A DNA stretch of 64,000 nucleotides, taken from positions 1,731 to 65,730 of the forward strand of contig NZ_LMSP01000045.1 in NCBI RefSeq assembly GCF_001429545.1, read 5' to 3'. Below are positions 7,519 through 15,685 of this stretch, in pieces. The translations under genes and the position numbers were made by a program. This DNA comes from Paenibacillus sp. Soil787. GTDB lineage: Bacteria; Bacillota; Bacilli; Paenibacillales; NBRC-103111. Numbering within the stretch: position 1 is the first letter of the stretch; the number at the start of each line of letters is the position of its first letter. The notes beneath the pieces were generated by a model, which was not told the origin of the DNA, did no database searches, and was given only the letters and a program-made list of their open reading frames with translations.

Positions 7519-9174
7519 TTGAATCAAGACTATCAATTAACGCTGCAGGAAGTGCTGGGACGACCCTCTTTTGAGCATGCTTATATTGCGGCAGGTAAAC
7601 ATGGATTACAGCGTCTTGTACGCTGGGTACATATCATTGAAGTGATACAGTTTGAACAATTACTGCAGGGCGGAGAAATGATCCTTACGACAGGGGCAGC
7701 CTTTAAGAGCGATACGGAATTGTTCATGACATATCTAGAGCAGTTGATCAATAAAAACGTATCGTGCCTTTGCATTGAAATGGGACACTATTTGAGTTCA
7801 GTTCCACAGGAATGGATACATGCGGCGGAATCCTATGATTTCCCGCTCATTATTTTTCCGCAAGCTGTGCGGTTCATTGACATTACGCAGGATATTCATG
7901 CCCATATTATCAATCAACACCATAGAGCACTTCAGGATTTGGAGAAAATATCGCGTGAATTCCATCGAATGACGTTATCTTCACAAGGTGTTTCCCATGT
8001 ACTGGGTCTGCTGCAAAGCAGTACTAAAGCCCAAGTTATTTATGTACCTCTGAATGGACAGTCGAAGTTTATCCCGCATTTAGGAAGCCGGGAGTCAGGA
8101 CAGTGGCTGAATTTTCTAGAGAGTCGACTGGTCGAAAGCCCGAACAATGGAAATACAGCGGCTCCTTCTATGATGGAAGTTGAGGGTCAAACCGTAATCG
8201 TACAACCCGTTGGGGCTATGGGCAAAACATGGGCGCATATCATCCTGGTGTTCAGCCGAAAGCCGCAGGAATATGAGTACTTAATTCTGGACTCCGCCTC
8301 ATTGTCTATCGCACAGGATTTGCTGCGTAAACGTTATATCGAAGAGCGGAAATTGTATTCACAAACGCTTTGGGTAGATGATCTTCTGCACCTGCGGATT
8401 CGTGACGAAGAGCAAATAAAAGTATTGATTGGGACTGAATTTAAGCGGCTTAATGAGCTTCCCTATCACGTTATCTTGATCGAATTTGAGCATGAACAAG
8501 CGGAGGGGGATAACACGGAGGAGGAGGGTGTAGAGTCTTCGGGTATTCATCTTTCACTTGCCGTAAGATCTGTTTTTGAACAGCATTCCTTCCATCCATT
8601 GATTACGTTGAAAAATAATAGACTCGTCGTCGTAGCCTTCGATAAAGCAACGAAAAAACGATCGTCAAAAGAACGCCTTCAGCAGGTTTTCCAATCCATT
8701 CAATACCTAAAGGCCGAGGATGAGATCCGGTTAACCATTGGTGTTGGACAAAGCAATCGAAGCTTTATGCAAGCTCACTTAAGCTATCAGGAGGCGCTTC
8801 AAGCGATTTCGCTCGCTCCAACACTGCAAGGGAAGGTACAGTTTTTTGATGAGCTCGGCGTATTCCAATTATTATTTCACATCCCAGATAAACAGATTTT
8901 ACAATCCTTCGTGCGGACGTATTTGGGACCGATCATCGATCATGATCAGATGAAAGGCAGCGAGCTCCTGCGAACGCTCAAGGTGTACCTCGACACGGAT
9001 GGCTCCAAACAAATCGCTGCCCAGCAGCTTTTTATCGTCCGACAATCGCTTTATTACCGCTTGGAAAAAATAGAAGAGCTGCTTGGTGCCGACTACATGC
9101 TGCCGGAAAAGCGCTTGGCGCTTCAGGTGGGGGTACGGGCTTACCAGTTGTTGAATCCGGAAATGAAAATGTGA
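7519..9174 (+). CDS. adeR: PucR-family activator AdeR of alanine dehydrogenase
   Basis: 551 residues if started at the TTG at 7519, which has GTGGAG eight bases upstream; an in-frame GTG at 7510 lacks a ribosome site. The N-terminal PucR domain covers about residues 10-125 (LTLQEVLGRPSFEHAYI, GEMILTTG), a GGDEF-like central region follows, and the C-terminal PucR helix-turn-helix has the typical YLDTDGSKQIAAQQLFI and LYYRLEKIEELLG. In B. subtilis the homologue AdeR activates ald from the adjacent position, and ald lies immediately downstream here, so the assignment rests on domain plus synteny. It probably senses alanine availability. An inverted repeat just after the stop may be its binding site or a weak terminator. 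Confidence 0.85.
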   Translation: MNQDYQLTLQEVLGRPSFEHAYIAAGKHGLQRLVRWVHIIEVIQFEQLLQGGEMILTTGAAFKSDTELFMTYLEQLINKNVSCLCIEMGHYLSSVPQEWIHAAESYDFPLIIFPQAVRFIDITQDIHAHIINQHHRALQDLEKISREFHRMTLSSQGVSHVLGLLQSSTKAQVIYVPLNGQSKFIPHLGSRESGQWLNFLESRLVESPNNGNTAAPSMMEVEGQTVIVQPVGAMGKTWAHIILVFSRKPQEYEYLILDSASLSIAQDLLRKRYIEERKLYSQTLWVDDLLHLRIRDEEQIKVLIGTEFKRLNELPYHVILIEFEHEQAEGDNTEEEGVESSGIHLSLAVRSVFEQHSFHPLITLKNNRLVVVAFDKATKKRSSKERLQQVFQSIQYLKAEDEIRLTIGVGQSNRSFMQAHLSYQEALQAISLAPTLQGKVQFFDELGVFQLLFHIPDKQILQSFVRTYLGPIIDHDQMKGSELLRTLKVYLDTDGSKQIAAQQLFIVRQSLYYRLEKIEELLGADYMLPEKRLALQVGVRAYQLLNPEMKM

Positions 9175-9180
9175 AAAGAA

Positions 9181-9201
9181 ATTGTAAACATTTTTTACAA
9201 T
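9181..9201. promoter_or_regulatory. Inverted repeat between adeR and ald
   Basis: ATTGTAAA-N5-TTTACAAT, a perfect 8-bp inverted repeat 96 bp before ald. A second small one, ATGGA-ACG-TCCAT, lies at 9209-9221. Either could be the AdeR operator; the first could also act as a weak adeR terminator. Confidence 0.45.
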
Positions 9202-9296
9202 TTGTCTAATGGAACGTCCATGGATCGGTCTTATACTTGGAGACAAGTAAAGATTGATCCATTTTTTATGGGATCGTCAAGAGAGGCTGATGCTAA

Positions 9297-10412
9297 ATGA
9301 TTATTGGGGTTCCTAAAGAAATAAAAAATAATGAATTTCGTGTGGGTATGACGCCTAGTTCCGTTCTTTCATACAAAAAAGCAGGGCATGATATTATCGT
9401 CGAAACCTTAGCGGGTCAAAGCATTGGATTCACGGATGAAGATTACACAGGGGCAGGTGCAACCATCGTTACCTCAGCAGCTGAAGTATGGTCGGCAGAT
9501 ATGGTCGTTAAAGTGAAAGAACCACTCCCTGAAGAGTATGGTTACTTCCACGAGGGTTTGATTTTATACACGTATTTACACCTTGCACCTGAGGCCGAAT
9601 TGACACACGCCTTAGCTCGTAATAAAGTAACAGCAATCGCCTATGAGACCATTCAATTGGACAATGGCAGCCTTCCGCTGCTAACGCCAATGAGTGAAGT
9701 AGCGGGACGCATGTCCGTTCAGATCGGTGCTCATTTCTTGGAGAAAGCGCATGGCGGCAAAGGCATTCTGCTAGGCGGTGTACCGGGAGTAGAGCCTGGT
9801 AAGGTAGCAGTAATTGGTGGGGGGATTGTTGGTGCAAATGCAGCGAAAATGGCTATCGGGCTTGGTGCCGATGTCAGTATTGTTGATTTGAATCCGGATC
9901 GCCTGCGTCAATTGGATGATCAGTTCCAAGGTCGCGTGAAGACGATTATGTCCAATCCCTATAACATCGCCGAGGTCGTTCGCCGCGCTGATTTGGTCAT
10001 TGGGGCTGTCCTTATTCCAGGAGCTCGGGCACCGCGTCTCGTGACCGAAGACATGGTCAAAATGATGAGCCCTGGCAGCGTAATCGTTGACGTAGCGATT
10101 GACCAAGGCGGGTCCATCGAGACGATTGACCGCATTACGACGCATGATCAACCGACCTATGTGAAGCATGGAGTCATTCATTACGCGGTGGCTAACATGC
10201 CAGGAGCTGTTGCACGTACGTCCACGCTGGCATTGACGAATGTGACAACTCCATATGGCTTGCAAATTGCAAGCAAAGGCTATGCGCGTGCAGCTTTGGA
10301 CAACAAAGCGATTGCAAAGGGCATCAACGTGGTCGCGGGACATGTTTCTTTCCAAGCTGTTGCAGAGGCACATGGCTACACGTATACCGATATTTACTCG
10401 CTGTTAACGTAG
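9297..10412 (+). CDS. ald: Alanine dehydrogenase
   Basis: 371 residues, the usual length for NAD-dependent L-alanine dehydrogenase, which oxidises alanine to pyruvate and ammonia. The N-terminus [18 protein letters not shown] is the family signature. The substrate-site region [11 protein letters not shown] and the LHLAPE segment follow. The NAD-binding loop [18 protein letters not shown] is at about residues 174-191, followed by Asp of VDLNPDRL. The [16 protein letters not shown] segment is typical. The start has a modest GAGAGGCTGATG ribosome site. It is monocistronic with its activator upstream and a terminator downstream. Role: alanine use as carbon and nitrogen source, including during sporulation in relatives. 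Confidence 0.97.
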   Translation: MIIGVPKEIKNNEFRVGMTPSSVLSYKKAGHDIIVETLAGQSIGFTDEDYTGAGATIVTSAAEVWSADMVVKVKEPLPEEYGYFHEGLILYTYLHLAPEAELTHALARNKVTAIAYETIQLDNGSLPLLTPMSEVAGRMSVQIGAHFLEKAHGGKGILLGGVPGVEPGKVAVIGGGIVGANAAKMAIGLGADVSIVDLNPDRLRQLDDQFQGRVKTIMSNPYNIAEVVRRADLVIGAVLIPGARAPRLVTEDMVKMMSPGSVIVDVAIDQGGSIETIDRITTHDQPTYVKHGVIHYAVANMPGAVARTSTLALTNVTTPYGLQIASKGYARAALDNKAIAKGINVVAGHVSFQAVAEAHGYTYTDIYSLLT

Positions 10413-10436
10413 ACGGTTTAGTGATTGAACTTCCGG

Positions 10437-10468
10437 GACTTCCGCAACGTAGGCGGGAGTCTTTTTTT
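10437..10468 (+). terminator. Intrinsic terminator of ald
   Basis: GACTTCCGC-AACGTA-GGCGGGAGTC followed by TTTTTTT. Confidence 0.85.
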
Positions 10469-10549
10469 ATAGAATTAATATGTATTGTACTAAGGGTTTG
10501 GGCAGGAATGAACTCTAACAAGAAGGCGTGACTGTGGTTTTGGAGAAAC

Positions 10550-10725
10550 CATGCAATTGTACATGCTTTTTTTCTTTACATAGCTCTTATTCGTAAATTC
10601 CTGCAATCGTGCAGGCTTTTTCAGTCTATTTTTAAATTTCAGAGGAAATGCTGAAAATTCCTGCATTTTAGCAGGCTTTTCCACTTCTGAAACTAGATTT
10701 AGCAAAATACGTGCACTTTCGCAGT
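10550..10725. repeat. Array of four short TGCA hairpins with T-tails
   Basis: Four degenerate hairpins occur at 10550-10565 (CATGCAATTGTACATG), 10600-10615 (CCTGCAATCGTGCAGG), 10660-10675 (CCTGCATTTTAGCAGG) and 10710-10725 (CGTGCACTTTCGCAGT). Steps are 50, 60 and 50 bp. The first three are followed by GCTTTT, and most are preceded by AAATTC or similar. The middle two are the best preserved. It is an intergenic palindrome array after the ald terminator. Confidence 0.7.
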
Positions 10726-11139
10726 TATTTTAGGCTGTTGCCATATTAGTTCTCCTCGAACATTGGGGAAGCCTTAGGAATTCAGCTGCATTATATGTTT
10801 AAACTGTAACATTTGACCGAGAAGCAAGAAGAAAACAAAAAGAAGATACCATAGTTTTCGTAAGGAACGGCTTTCTGATTGATTCAGGGGATTCAACTAC
10901 TGGTTGGTATTAAGAATATCTCGCGCATTGGACTGGAATGAAGCCGAAAGAACGTGGGATTGCCCCTGTCACGGGTCCCGCTATCCCTACTAGGGTGGAG
11001 TCATTGAAGGATCGGCCAACTGGCAGAAGGGGGGATTACCGGCCTTGCTCTTTTGCTCAAATATGTGCTCGGATGGAATCCGGCATGGACGAAGTGATGC
11101 GCGGGAAGTGGTTGGGAAAGGGTTCGCTACACATGATTA
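10726..11139. other. Intergenic stretch with no gene recognised
   Basis: Between the hairpin array and the metQ terminator. One plus-strand open frame from 10938 runs through the terminator and reads the antisense of metQ; its Arg/Pro-rich translation matches no family known to me, and it has no convincing ribosome site. Nothing else was recognised. Confidence 0.5.
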
Positions 11140-11187
11140 ACAAAAAACAGCCCGCCCCTGCAAAAGGGACGGGCTGTTTTTTGTTAG
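11140..11187. terminator. Bidirectional terminator after metQ
   Basis: AACAAAAAACAGCCCG-CCCCTGCAAAAGGGA-CGGGCTGTTTTTTGTT. A long stem flanked by A and T tracts ends the minus-strand met operon and would also stop plus-strand transcripts. Confidence 0.9.
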
Positions 11188-11192
11188 TTTAC

Positions 11193-12041
11193 TTAGAACG
11201 CAGGCACGATCGCACCTTTGTATTTATCTTCAATGAACTTTTTCGTGTCAGCGGAATTCAGTTCCTTAGCAAGCTTTTGCATCGCTTCGGAATCTTTGTT
11301 GTCCGGACGGGAAACGACGATGTTCACGTAAGGTGAGTTTTTGTCTTCGATGAACAATGCGTCTTTCGTCGGATTTAGATTCGCTTGAAGTGCGTAGTTC
11401 GTATTGATCAGAGCCAAATCAAACTCACCGATCGTACGTGGCAGCATAGCAGGGTCTAATTCTTTGATTTGAAGTTTCTTTTTGTTTTCTACGATATCTT
11501 GCACAGTACCTTTAATGCCAACGCCGTCTTTCAGTTTAATCAAACCGTTTTTCTCCATCAGAGCAAGCGCACGGCCGGCATTAGAAGGATCGTTAGGAAT
11601 AGCGACCGAAGCGCCGTCTTTCAATTCAGCAGCGGATTTCACCTTCTGGGAATAAGCGCCGAACGGTTCGATGTGCACGCCAACTACTTTTACGAGGTTT
11701 TGTTTTTTATCTAGGTTATATTGATCCAGGTAAGGCTGATGTTGGAAGAAGTTAGCGTCCAATTGCTTTTCAAACACTTGTACGTTCGGTTGCACATAAT
11801 CGTTAAACTCAATAACTTCAAGCTTCACGCCTTGTGCTTTCATTTTGTCTTTAAGGCTATTCAAAATTTCGGCATGAGGGACGGAAGATGCACCGATTTT
11901 CAGTGTAACTTCTTTGGCAGCAGCCGGAGTAGCAGAGGCAGCAGGTGCCGAGCTTGCAGGCTTTTCAGCGGCTTTCTGTCCGCATGCTGCAAGAGCAAGT
12001 ACAACGAATACAGCCATTAATGCTAGCGTAAGTTTCTTCAT
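11193..12041 (-). CDS. metQ: Methionine ABC transporter substrate-binding lipoprotein
   Basis: 282 residues, NlpA/MetQ family. The signal peptide ends in the lipobox LAAC (Cys at about residue 20), followed by an Ala/Ser-rich linker. The mature part begins VTLKIGASSVPHAEIL and contains LDANFFQHQPYLDQYN, a hallmark of MetQ proteins. It binds D- or L-methionine at the membrane surface and delivers it to the MetI-MetN pair encoded just upstream. The ribosome site TCGGAGGT lies about 12 bases before the ATG. It is last in the metN-metI-metQ operon and ends at a strong terminator. Confidence 0.95.
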   Translation of the reverse strand: MKKLTLALMAVFVVLALAACGQKAAEKPASSAPAASATPAAAKEVTLKIGASSVPHAEILNSLKDKMKAQGVKLEVIEFNDYVQPNVQVFEKQLDANFFQHQPYLDQYNLDKKQNLVKVVGVHIEPFGAYSQKVKSAAELKDGASVAIPNDPSNAGRALALMEKNGLIKLKDGVGIKGTVQDIVENKKKLQIKELDPAMLPRTIGEFDLALINTNYALQANLNPTKDALFIEDKNSPYVNIVVSRPDNKDSEAMQKLAKELNSADTKKFIEDKYKGAIVPAF

Positions 12042-12069
12042 GATGAGATTACCTCCGATATAATGTGTT

Positions 12070-12732
12070 TTATTTGCGGTTGAATTTAGCGACCATTCGG
12101 TCTCCTAGCATTTGCAGGAGCTGAACGAATAGAACGAGAATGACGACGGTCACGATCATGATATCGGTACGGAACCGCATGTAGCCGTAGCGAAGCGAGA
12201 GATCGCCAAGCCCGCCGCCGCCGACGACGCCTGACATGGCGGAGTAGGAAAGCAGGGCAACAGCCGTCACGGTGACGGCTGAAATCAGACCCGGGCGCGC
12301 TTCCGGCATTAGGACGCGCCAGACGATTTGCCACGGCGTAGCGCCCATCGACTGCGCGGCTTCAATGACGCCGCTGTCGATCTCGCGCAGCGCGGTTTCA
12401 ACCAGCCGCGCGAGGAACGGCGCGGCTGCAATAACGAGAGGCGGGATTGCGCCCTGTACGCCGATGGTTGTATGCACGATGGCCTTCGTGATCGGAAAAA
12501 CCGAGATCATCAGAATCACGAAAGGCACAGAGCGCAGGATGTTCACAATCAGCGAGAGCACTCCGTAAAGCGGTAAATTTTGCAGCAGCTGCCCTTTGGA
12601 AGTAAGAAATAAAATGATGCCCAGTGCCATGCCGATGATGACAGTGAATAAGAGCGACCACCCCAGCATAACGAGTGTATCGCCAGTTGCTTTCGTAATT
12701 TCGGACCAGTTAATGTCCCAGGTCATATTCAT
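12070..12732 (-). CDS. metI: Methionine ABC transporter permease
   Basis: 220 residues, about five transmembrane helices, with the ABC permease loop SMGATPWQIVWRVLMPEA. It is the membrane channel of the methionine importer (MetI, also called MetP in Bacillus). The start codon overlaps the metN stop as ATGA, so translation is coupled. The stretch 12180-12440 is clearly richer in G+C than the flanking genes (runs such as GCCGCCGCCGACGACGCC). Apart from this base composition the protein looks intact. Confidence 0.93.
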   Translation of the reverse strand: MNMTWDINWSEITKATGDTLVMLGWSLLFTVIIGMALGIILFLTSKGQLLQNLPLYGVLSLIVNILRSVPFVILMISVFPITKAIVHTTIGVQGAIPPLVIAAAPFLARLVETALREIDSGVIEAAQSMGATPWQIVWRVLMPEARPGLISAVTVTAVALLSYSAMSGVVGGGGLGDLSLRYGYMRFRTDIMIVTVVILVLFVQLLQMLGDRMVAKFNRK

Positions 12733-13754
12733 GCGTTGAGCACCTCCACATCGATTCCTTCTTGCTCAAGTTTGGCAATCACAGAATCGATTTCTTCTTG
12801 GTGTCCGCCTGTTAATTGGGCTACTAATTGACCGTAAGGGACACTTTTCATGGAAGAAATAGTACCCTGGAGGATGGCAAAGGACACATTCGTCGACTTG
12901 ACAGTTTCGAACAAGATCGGCTCGTATGTTTTGGCACCGATGTAGGTAATCCGGATTACCGTTCCTTGCTTTTCTCCCTGCTTCACTATCGGATCCCGAT
13001 CTGAACTTTGTGCGAAATCCGAAACTTGTCCAACAAATTCCTTCGTAACCGCATGCTGAGGCTTTAGAAATACGTCAAGCACTTTCCCGGTTTCAACAAT
13101 CAAGCCTTTCTCCATAACCGCAACGCGGTCACAGATCGCACGAATGACCTGCATTTCATGTGTGATAAGCAGGATCGTAATGCCAAGCTTTCGATTGATA
13201 TCGAGCAGCAGCGCAAGAATGGCATTCGTTGTCTGAGGATCGAGCGCTGAGGTCGCTTCGTCGCAAAGTAGAATATCCGGATGATTGGCCAAAGCTCTAG
13301 CAATTCCGACACGCTGCTTCTGTCCGCCTGAGAGCTGGCTTGGATACTTATGCGCATGTTCCTGCAGACCGACTAAATCGAGCAGCTCCTTAATTCGCGC
13401 TTGAATCGCCGCTTGCCCCATCCCGGCCAATTTCAGCGGAAAGGCAATATTTTCGGCAACGGTCGATGAAGAAAGGAGATTGAAATGTTGGAAAATCATC
13501 CCGATTTTGCGGCGTTTCGTTTGCAGCTGGCGAGAATCCAACTTTGTCATTTCTTCACCATCAATGTGAATGCTGCCAGAGGATGGTCGCTCCAGTAGAT
13601 TTACACAACGCAGTAATGTACTCTTCCCTGCACCGGAGTGTCCGATGATGCCGAATATTTCTCCGCGATCGATATGTAAATGGATCTGCTGGATGGCCGG
13701 TACACGTCCCGGAATGTCCTCATATACTTTTTGTAAATTTTCGATATGAATCAG
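12729..13754 (-). CDS. metN: Methionine ABC transporter ATPase with apparent CTG start
   Basis: 341 residues, the normal MetN length, when started at the CTG at 13754-13752. AGGAGG lies at 13768-13763, eight bases upstream. In this frame the protein begins (M)IHIENLQKVYEDIPG, contains Walker A GHSGAGKST, the signature LSGGQKQR and Walker B ILLCDEATSALD, and ends with the C-terminal NIL regulatory domain. The first in-frame ATG (13550) comes after Walker A and would give a dead protein. A TAG lies four codons before the CTG, and no ATG, GTG or TTG exists between. So either initiation is at CTG or there is a sequence error. It powers methionine uptake; no S-box riboswitch is visible upstream. 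Confidence 0.92.
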   Translation of the reverse strand: MIHIENLQKVYEDIPGRVPAIQQIHLHIDRGEIFGIIGHSGAGKSTLLRCVNLLERPSSGSIHIDGEEMTKLDSRQLQTKRRKIGMIFQHFNLLSSSTVAENIAFPLKLAGMGQAAIQARIKELLDLVGLQEHAHKYPSQLSGGQKQRVGIARALANHPDILLCDEATSALDPQTTNAILALLLDINRKLGITILLITHEMQVIRAICDRVAVMEKGLIVETGKVLDVFLKPQHAVTKEFVGQVSDFAQSSDRDPIVKQGEKQGTVIRITYIGAKTYEPILFETVKSTNVSFAILQGTISSMKSVPYGQLVAQLTGGHQEEIDSVIAKLEQEGIDVEVLNA

Positions 13755-13762
13755 GATGAATA

Positions 13763-13768
13763 CCTCCT
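13763..13768 (-). promoter_or_regulatory. Ribosome-binding site that fixes the metN CTG start
   Basis: A perfect AGGAGG on the minus strand with an eight-base gap to CTG. It is the only good ribosome site in the region and lies just after the in-frame TAG overlap, so it decides the start. Confidence 0.75.
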
Positions 13769-13879
13769 ATTCCATGCAAATATTGGTGATGATATATTTT
13801 GACCAACGGTAAATCATTTTATAAGAAATTGCAAGAGGATGCAACATCTAGAATATGGAAAACGAATGTTCACTTTGCA

Positions 13880-13925
13880 TTGACGCTCCAATTAATTACA
13901 TATAAACTGAGGTTAACCGTTTCAA
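13880..13925 (+). promoter_or_regulatory. Promoter with LacI-type operator for second glycan block
   Basis: -35 TTGACG at 13880-13885 and -10 TATAAA (13901) or TAAACT (13903), at 15 or 17 bp. Directly downstream, GGTTAACCGTTTCAA at 13911-13925 differs by one base from operator 1 of the LacI gene (GGTTAAACGTTTCAA at 3967-3981). The position over the expected transcription start suits repression. Confidence 0.65.
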
Positions 13926-13995
13926 TTCATTAAAATAGCGCTTAAATAACGTGAAAAACGTATTTTTTAAGTTTTAGTTAAGGAGAATGACAAAA

Positions 13996-15660
13996 TTGAC
14001 AAATTTGCAACAACGCCAAAATGAGATCAAGTCCAGAATTGCTGAAGCGGCATTCAAGCAGCCTATTTTAAACAACGGATTATTATTTCAACACGATATC
14101 CGAGATAATTTTTACTATGCTTCTTATTTATTTGCAGCTTCTCAGGAAGAAGCTATCCCTTTTGACGGAGATCGCGTACAAGCTAAGATCATGGCTGAAG
14201 GCATCCTGCTTCATGTGTTGGAACTTCAGGACCAGAATGAAGAGAGTGTAACCTATGGACACTTCCCCTTACATCTGAGACCTACTCCACATGAAGCACC
14301 GAAAAATACACTTCCTGTTGAATTAATGGGGAGTTTGATGGTTTATTTCTATCAACGCTATTCAGACAATTTTAGTGAATCCTTGCGAAACTTATTTGCT
14401 ATAGCGCTGCTGCATATTTATAGAAGTAACTTCTATCGTAAGCCATTAGAGCATTACAACCATCATGAAGCGAAATATACAGCAGCTAAGCTTATTTTCG
14501 GACAGCTTTATGAGAATACGGCATTGCTTGAGGATGGCTTACAAAGTTTGCGCAGTACGCTGAATCGGGTTACTTCCAAAGGCATGTCGGAGTATGGGGG
14601 ATTACCTTGGTTCTGGCACTGGATGCAGGCTTTTACGTGCGCTTGGGAGCTTATGAAGGATGTAGAAATCAAAGCTGAATTGGCTCGTCTATTGGACTAC
14701 CTCTGGGAGGTTCGCTCGACGTACTATCTGGGAGGGGCATGGGTGGGCCCGCATTCACGGATTTGGCCGCATGATATGCCGAAGGACACCAATGTGCTGC
14801 ATGATTATGTCCAGTTTGGTGATTTCACATTGCCTGATCACATGCCTCGAACGGAATATGCAGGTTTTATTGCCTATGAAGCTTCGGCAGATATTCATCG
14901 TTCAGCCTTACAACGTACGGCTCCTGTTGAAATTATTCGCAAAGTTCCCAAACAAGCAGCTCTGGCTGTTAGCGATAACGATGTGCTGCACAGTTATGTA
15001 TATATCACAGAAAACTTTGCAATAGGCGGAATGTGGGAACGCGTACAGGAGTTTGATAATGAACAACATCGCTGGGATGTCGCCCTTCCGTTAGATGCAG
15101 TCCAAGGTGTAAATCATTTGTATTTTTTTCACCCAGGTCAAGGCTATGCTGAAGGAGATTTACGTCATCAAAGTGAATTTTCAGAAGTGCTGTTTCATCA
15201 AAATACATTGGTCGCATCCTATCAAATTCCAGAAGGTCAGCCTGAATTTATCATGGGATGTCTGCCTGTAGGAGATTGGGTGGAGGAACCAAACGGACTG
15301 TTTGGATTATGTGGTCATGTTTACATGGCTGTTTATGTGCAGCAGTCCTTTCAAAGGGAAGTACGCGAAGATCGATCCGTTGTCACAAGCAAAGGAAGGA
15401 CGAATTCCGTCGTTGTCGAGTGTATCGACCAGCGAACAGCAGCAGAAACTCTCCAGATAAGGGATATACTGCAATTTGCGAATGTGATGAAGCAGAAGCA
15501 ACCCGCTTATACCTTGTCCAGCGAGGACGATTTGCAAATCACCTATACGAATTTGAAGGATGAAACGATGGTTTTATGCAGTGGCTTACTTAGTCACAGG
15601 AAGATCATCAGACTTGTGAATGGCGAAGCTGTTGATTTCTCTACCTATACGGTAGGTTGA
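13996..15660 (+). CDS. Uncharacterised protein, lyase-like toroid plus beta-sandwich
   Basis: About 554 residues from TTG at 13996, ten bases after AAGGAG; an ATG at 13987 is only one base from that site. The first 300 residues look helical (WFWHWMQAFTCAWELMKD and similar) and include GGAWVGPHSRIWPHDMP, rich in His, Arg and Asp. From about residue 330 it becomes strand-rich with Trp and His (GMWERVQEFDNEQHRWD). This arrangement recalls alpha-toroid plus beta-sandwich polysaccharide lyases such as heparinase-like enzymes, but I cannot place it in a named family. No signal peptide, so probably cytoplasmic. It precedes a CE7 esterase by 25 bp and shares the LacI-type operator, which suggests action on an acetylated oligosaccharide. 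Confidence 0.75.
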   Translation: MTNLQQRQNEIKSRIAEAAFKQPILNNGLLFQHDIRDNFYYASYLFAASQEEAIPFDGDRVQAKIMAEGILLHVLELQDQNEESVTYGHFPLHLRPTPHEAPKNTLPVELMGSLMVYFYQRYSDNFSESLRNLFAIALLHIYRSNFYRKPLEHYNHHEAKYTAAKLIFGQLYENTALLEDGLQSLRSTLNRVTSKGMSEYGGLPWFWHWMQAFTCAWELMKDVEIKAELARLLDYLWEVRSTYYLGGAWVGPHSRIWPHDMPKDTNVLHDYVQFGDFTLPDHMPRTEYAGFIAYEASADIHRSALQRTAPVEIIRKVPKQAALAVSDNDVLHSYVYITENFAIGGMWERVQEFDNEQHRWDVALPLDAVQGVNHLYFFHPGQGYAEGDLRHQSEFSEVLFHQNTLVASYQIPEGQPEFIMGCLPVGDWVEEPNGLFGLCGHVYMAVYVQQSFQREVREDRSVVTSKGRTNSVVVECIDQRTAAETLQIRDILQFANVMKQKQPAYTLSSEDDLQITYTNLKDETMVLCSGLLSHRKIIRLVNGEAVDFSTYTVG

Positions 15661-15685
15661 AAATAATAGAAAAGAGGATTTGACC

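Noticed and set aside
10938-11336. 132-residue plus-strand open frame
   Set aside because: It runs through the metQ terminator and antisense to metQ, has no ribosome site and matches no family.
13755-13986. S-box or T-box riboswitch upstream of metN
   Set aside because: None of the conserved S-box or T-box core sequences is present in the short minus-strand leader.
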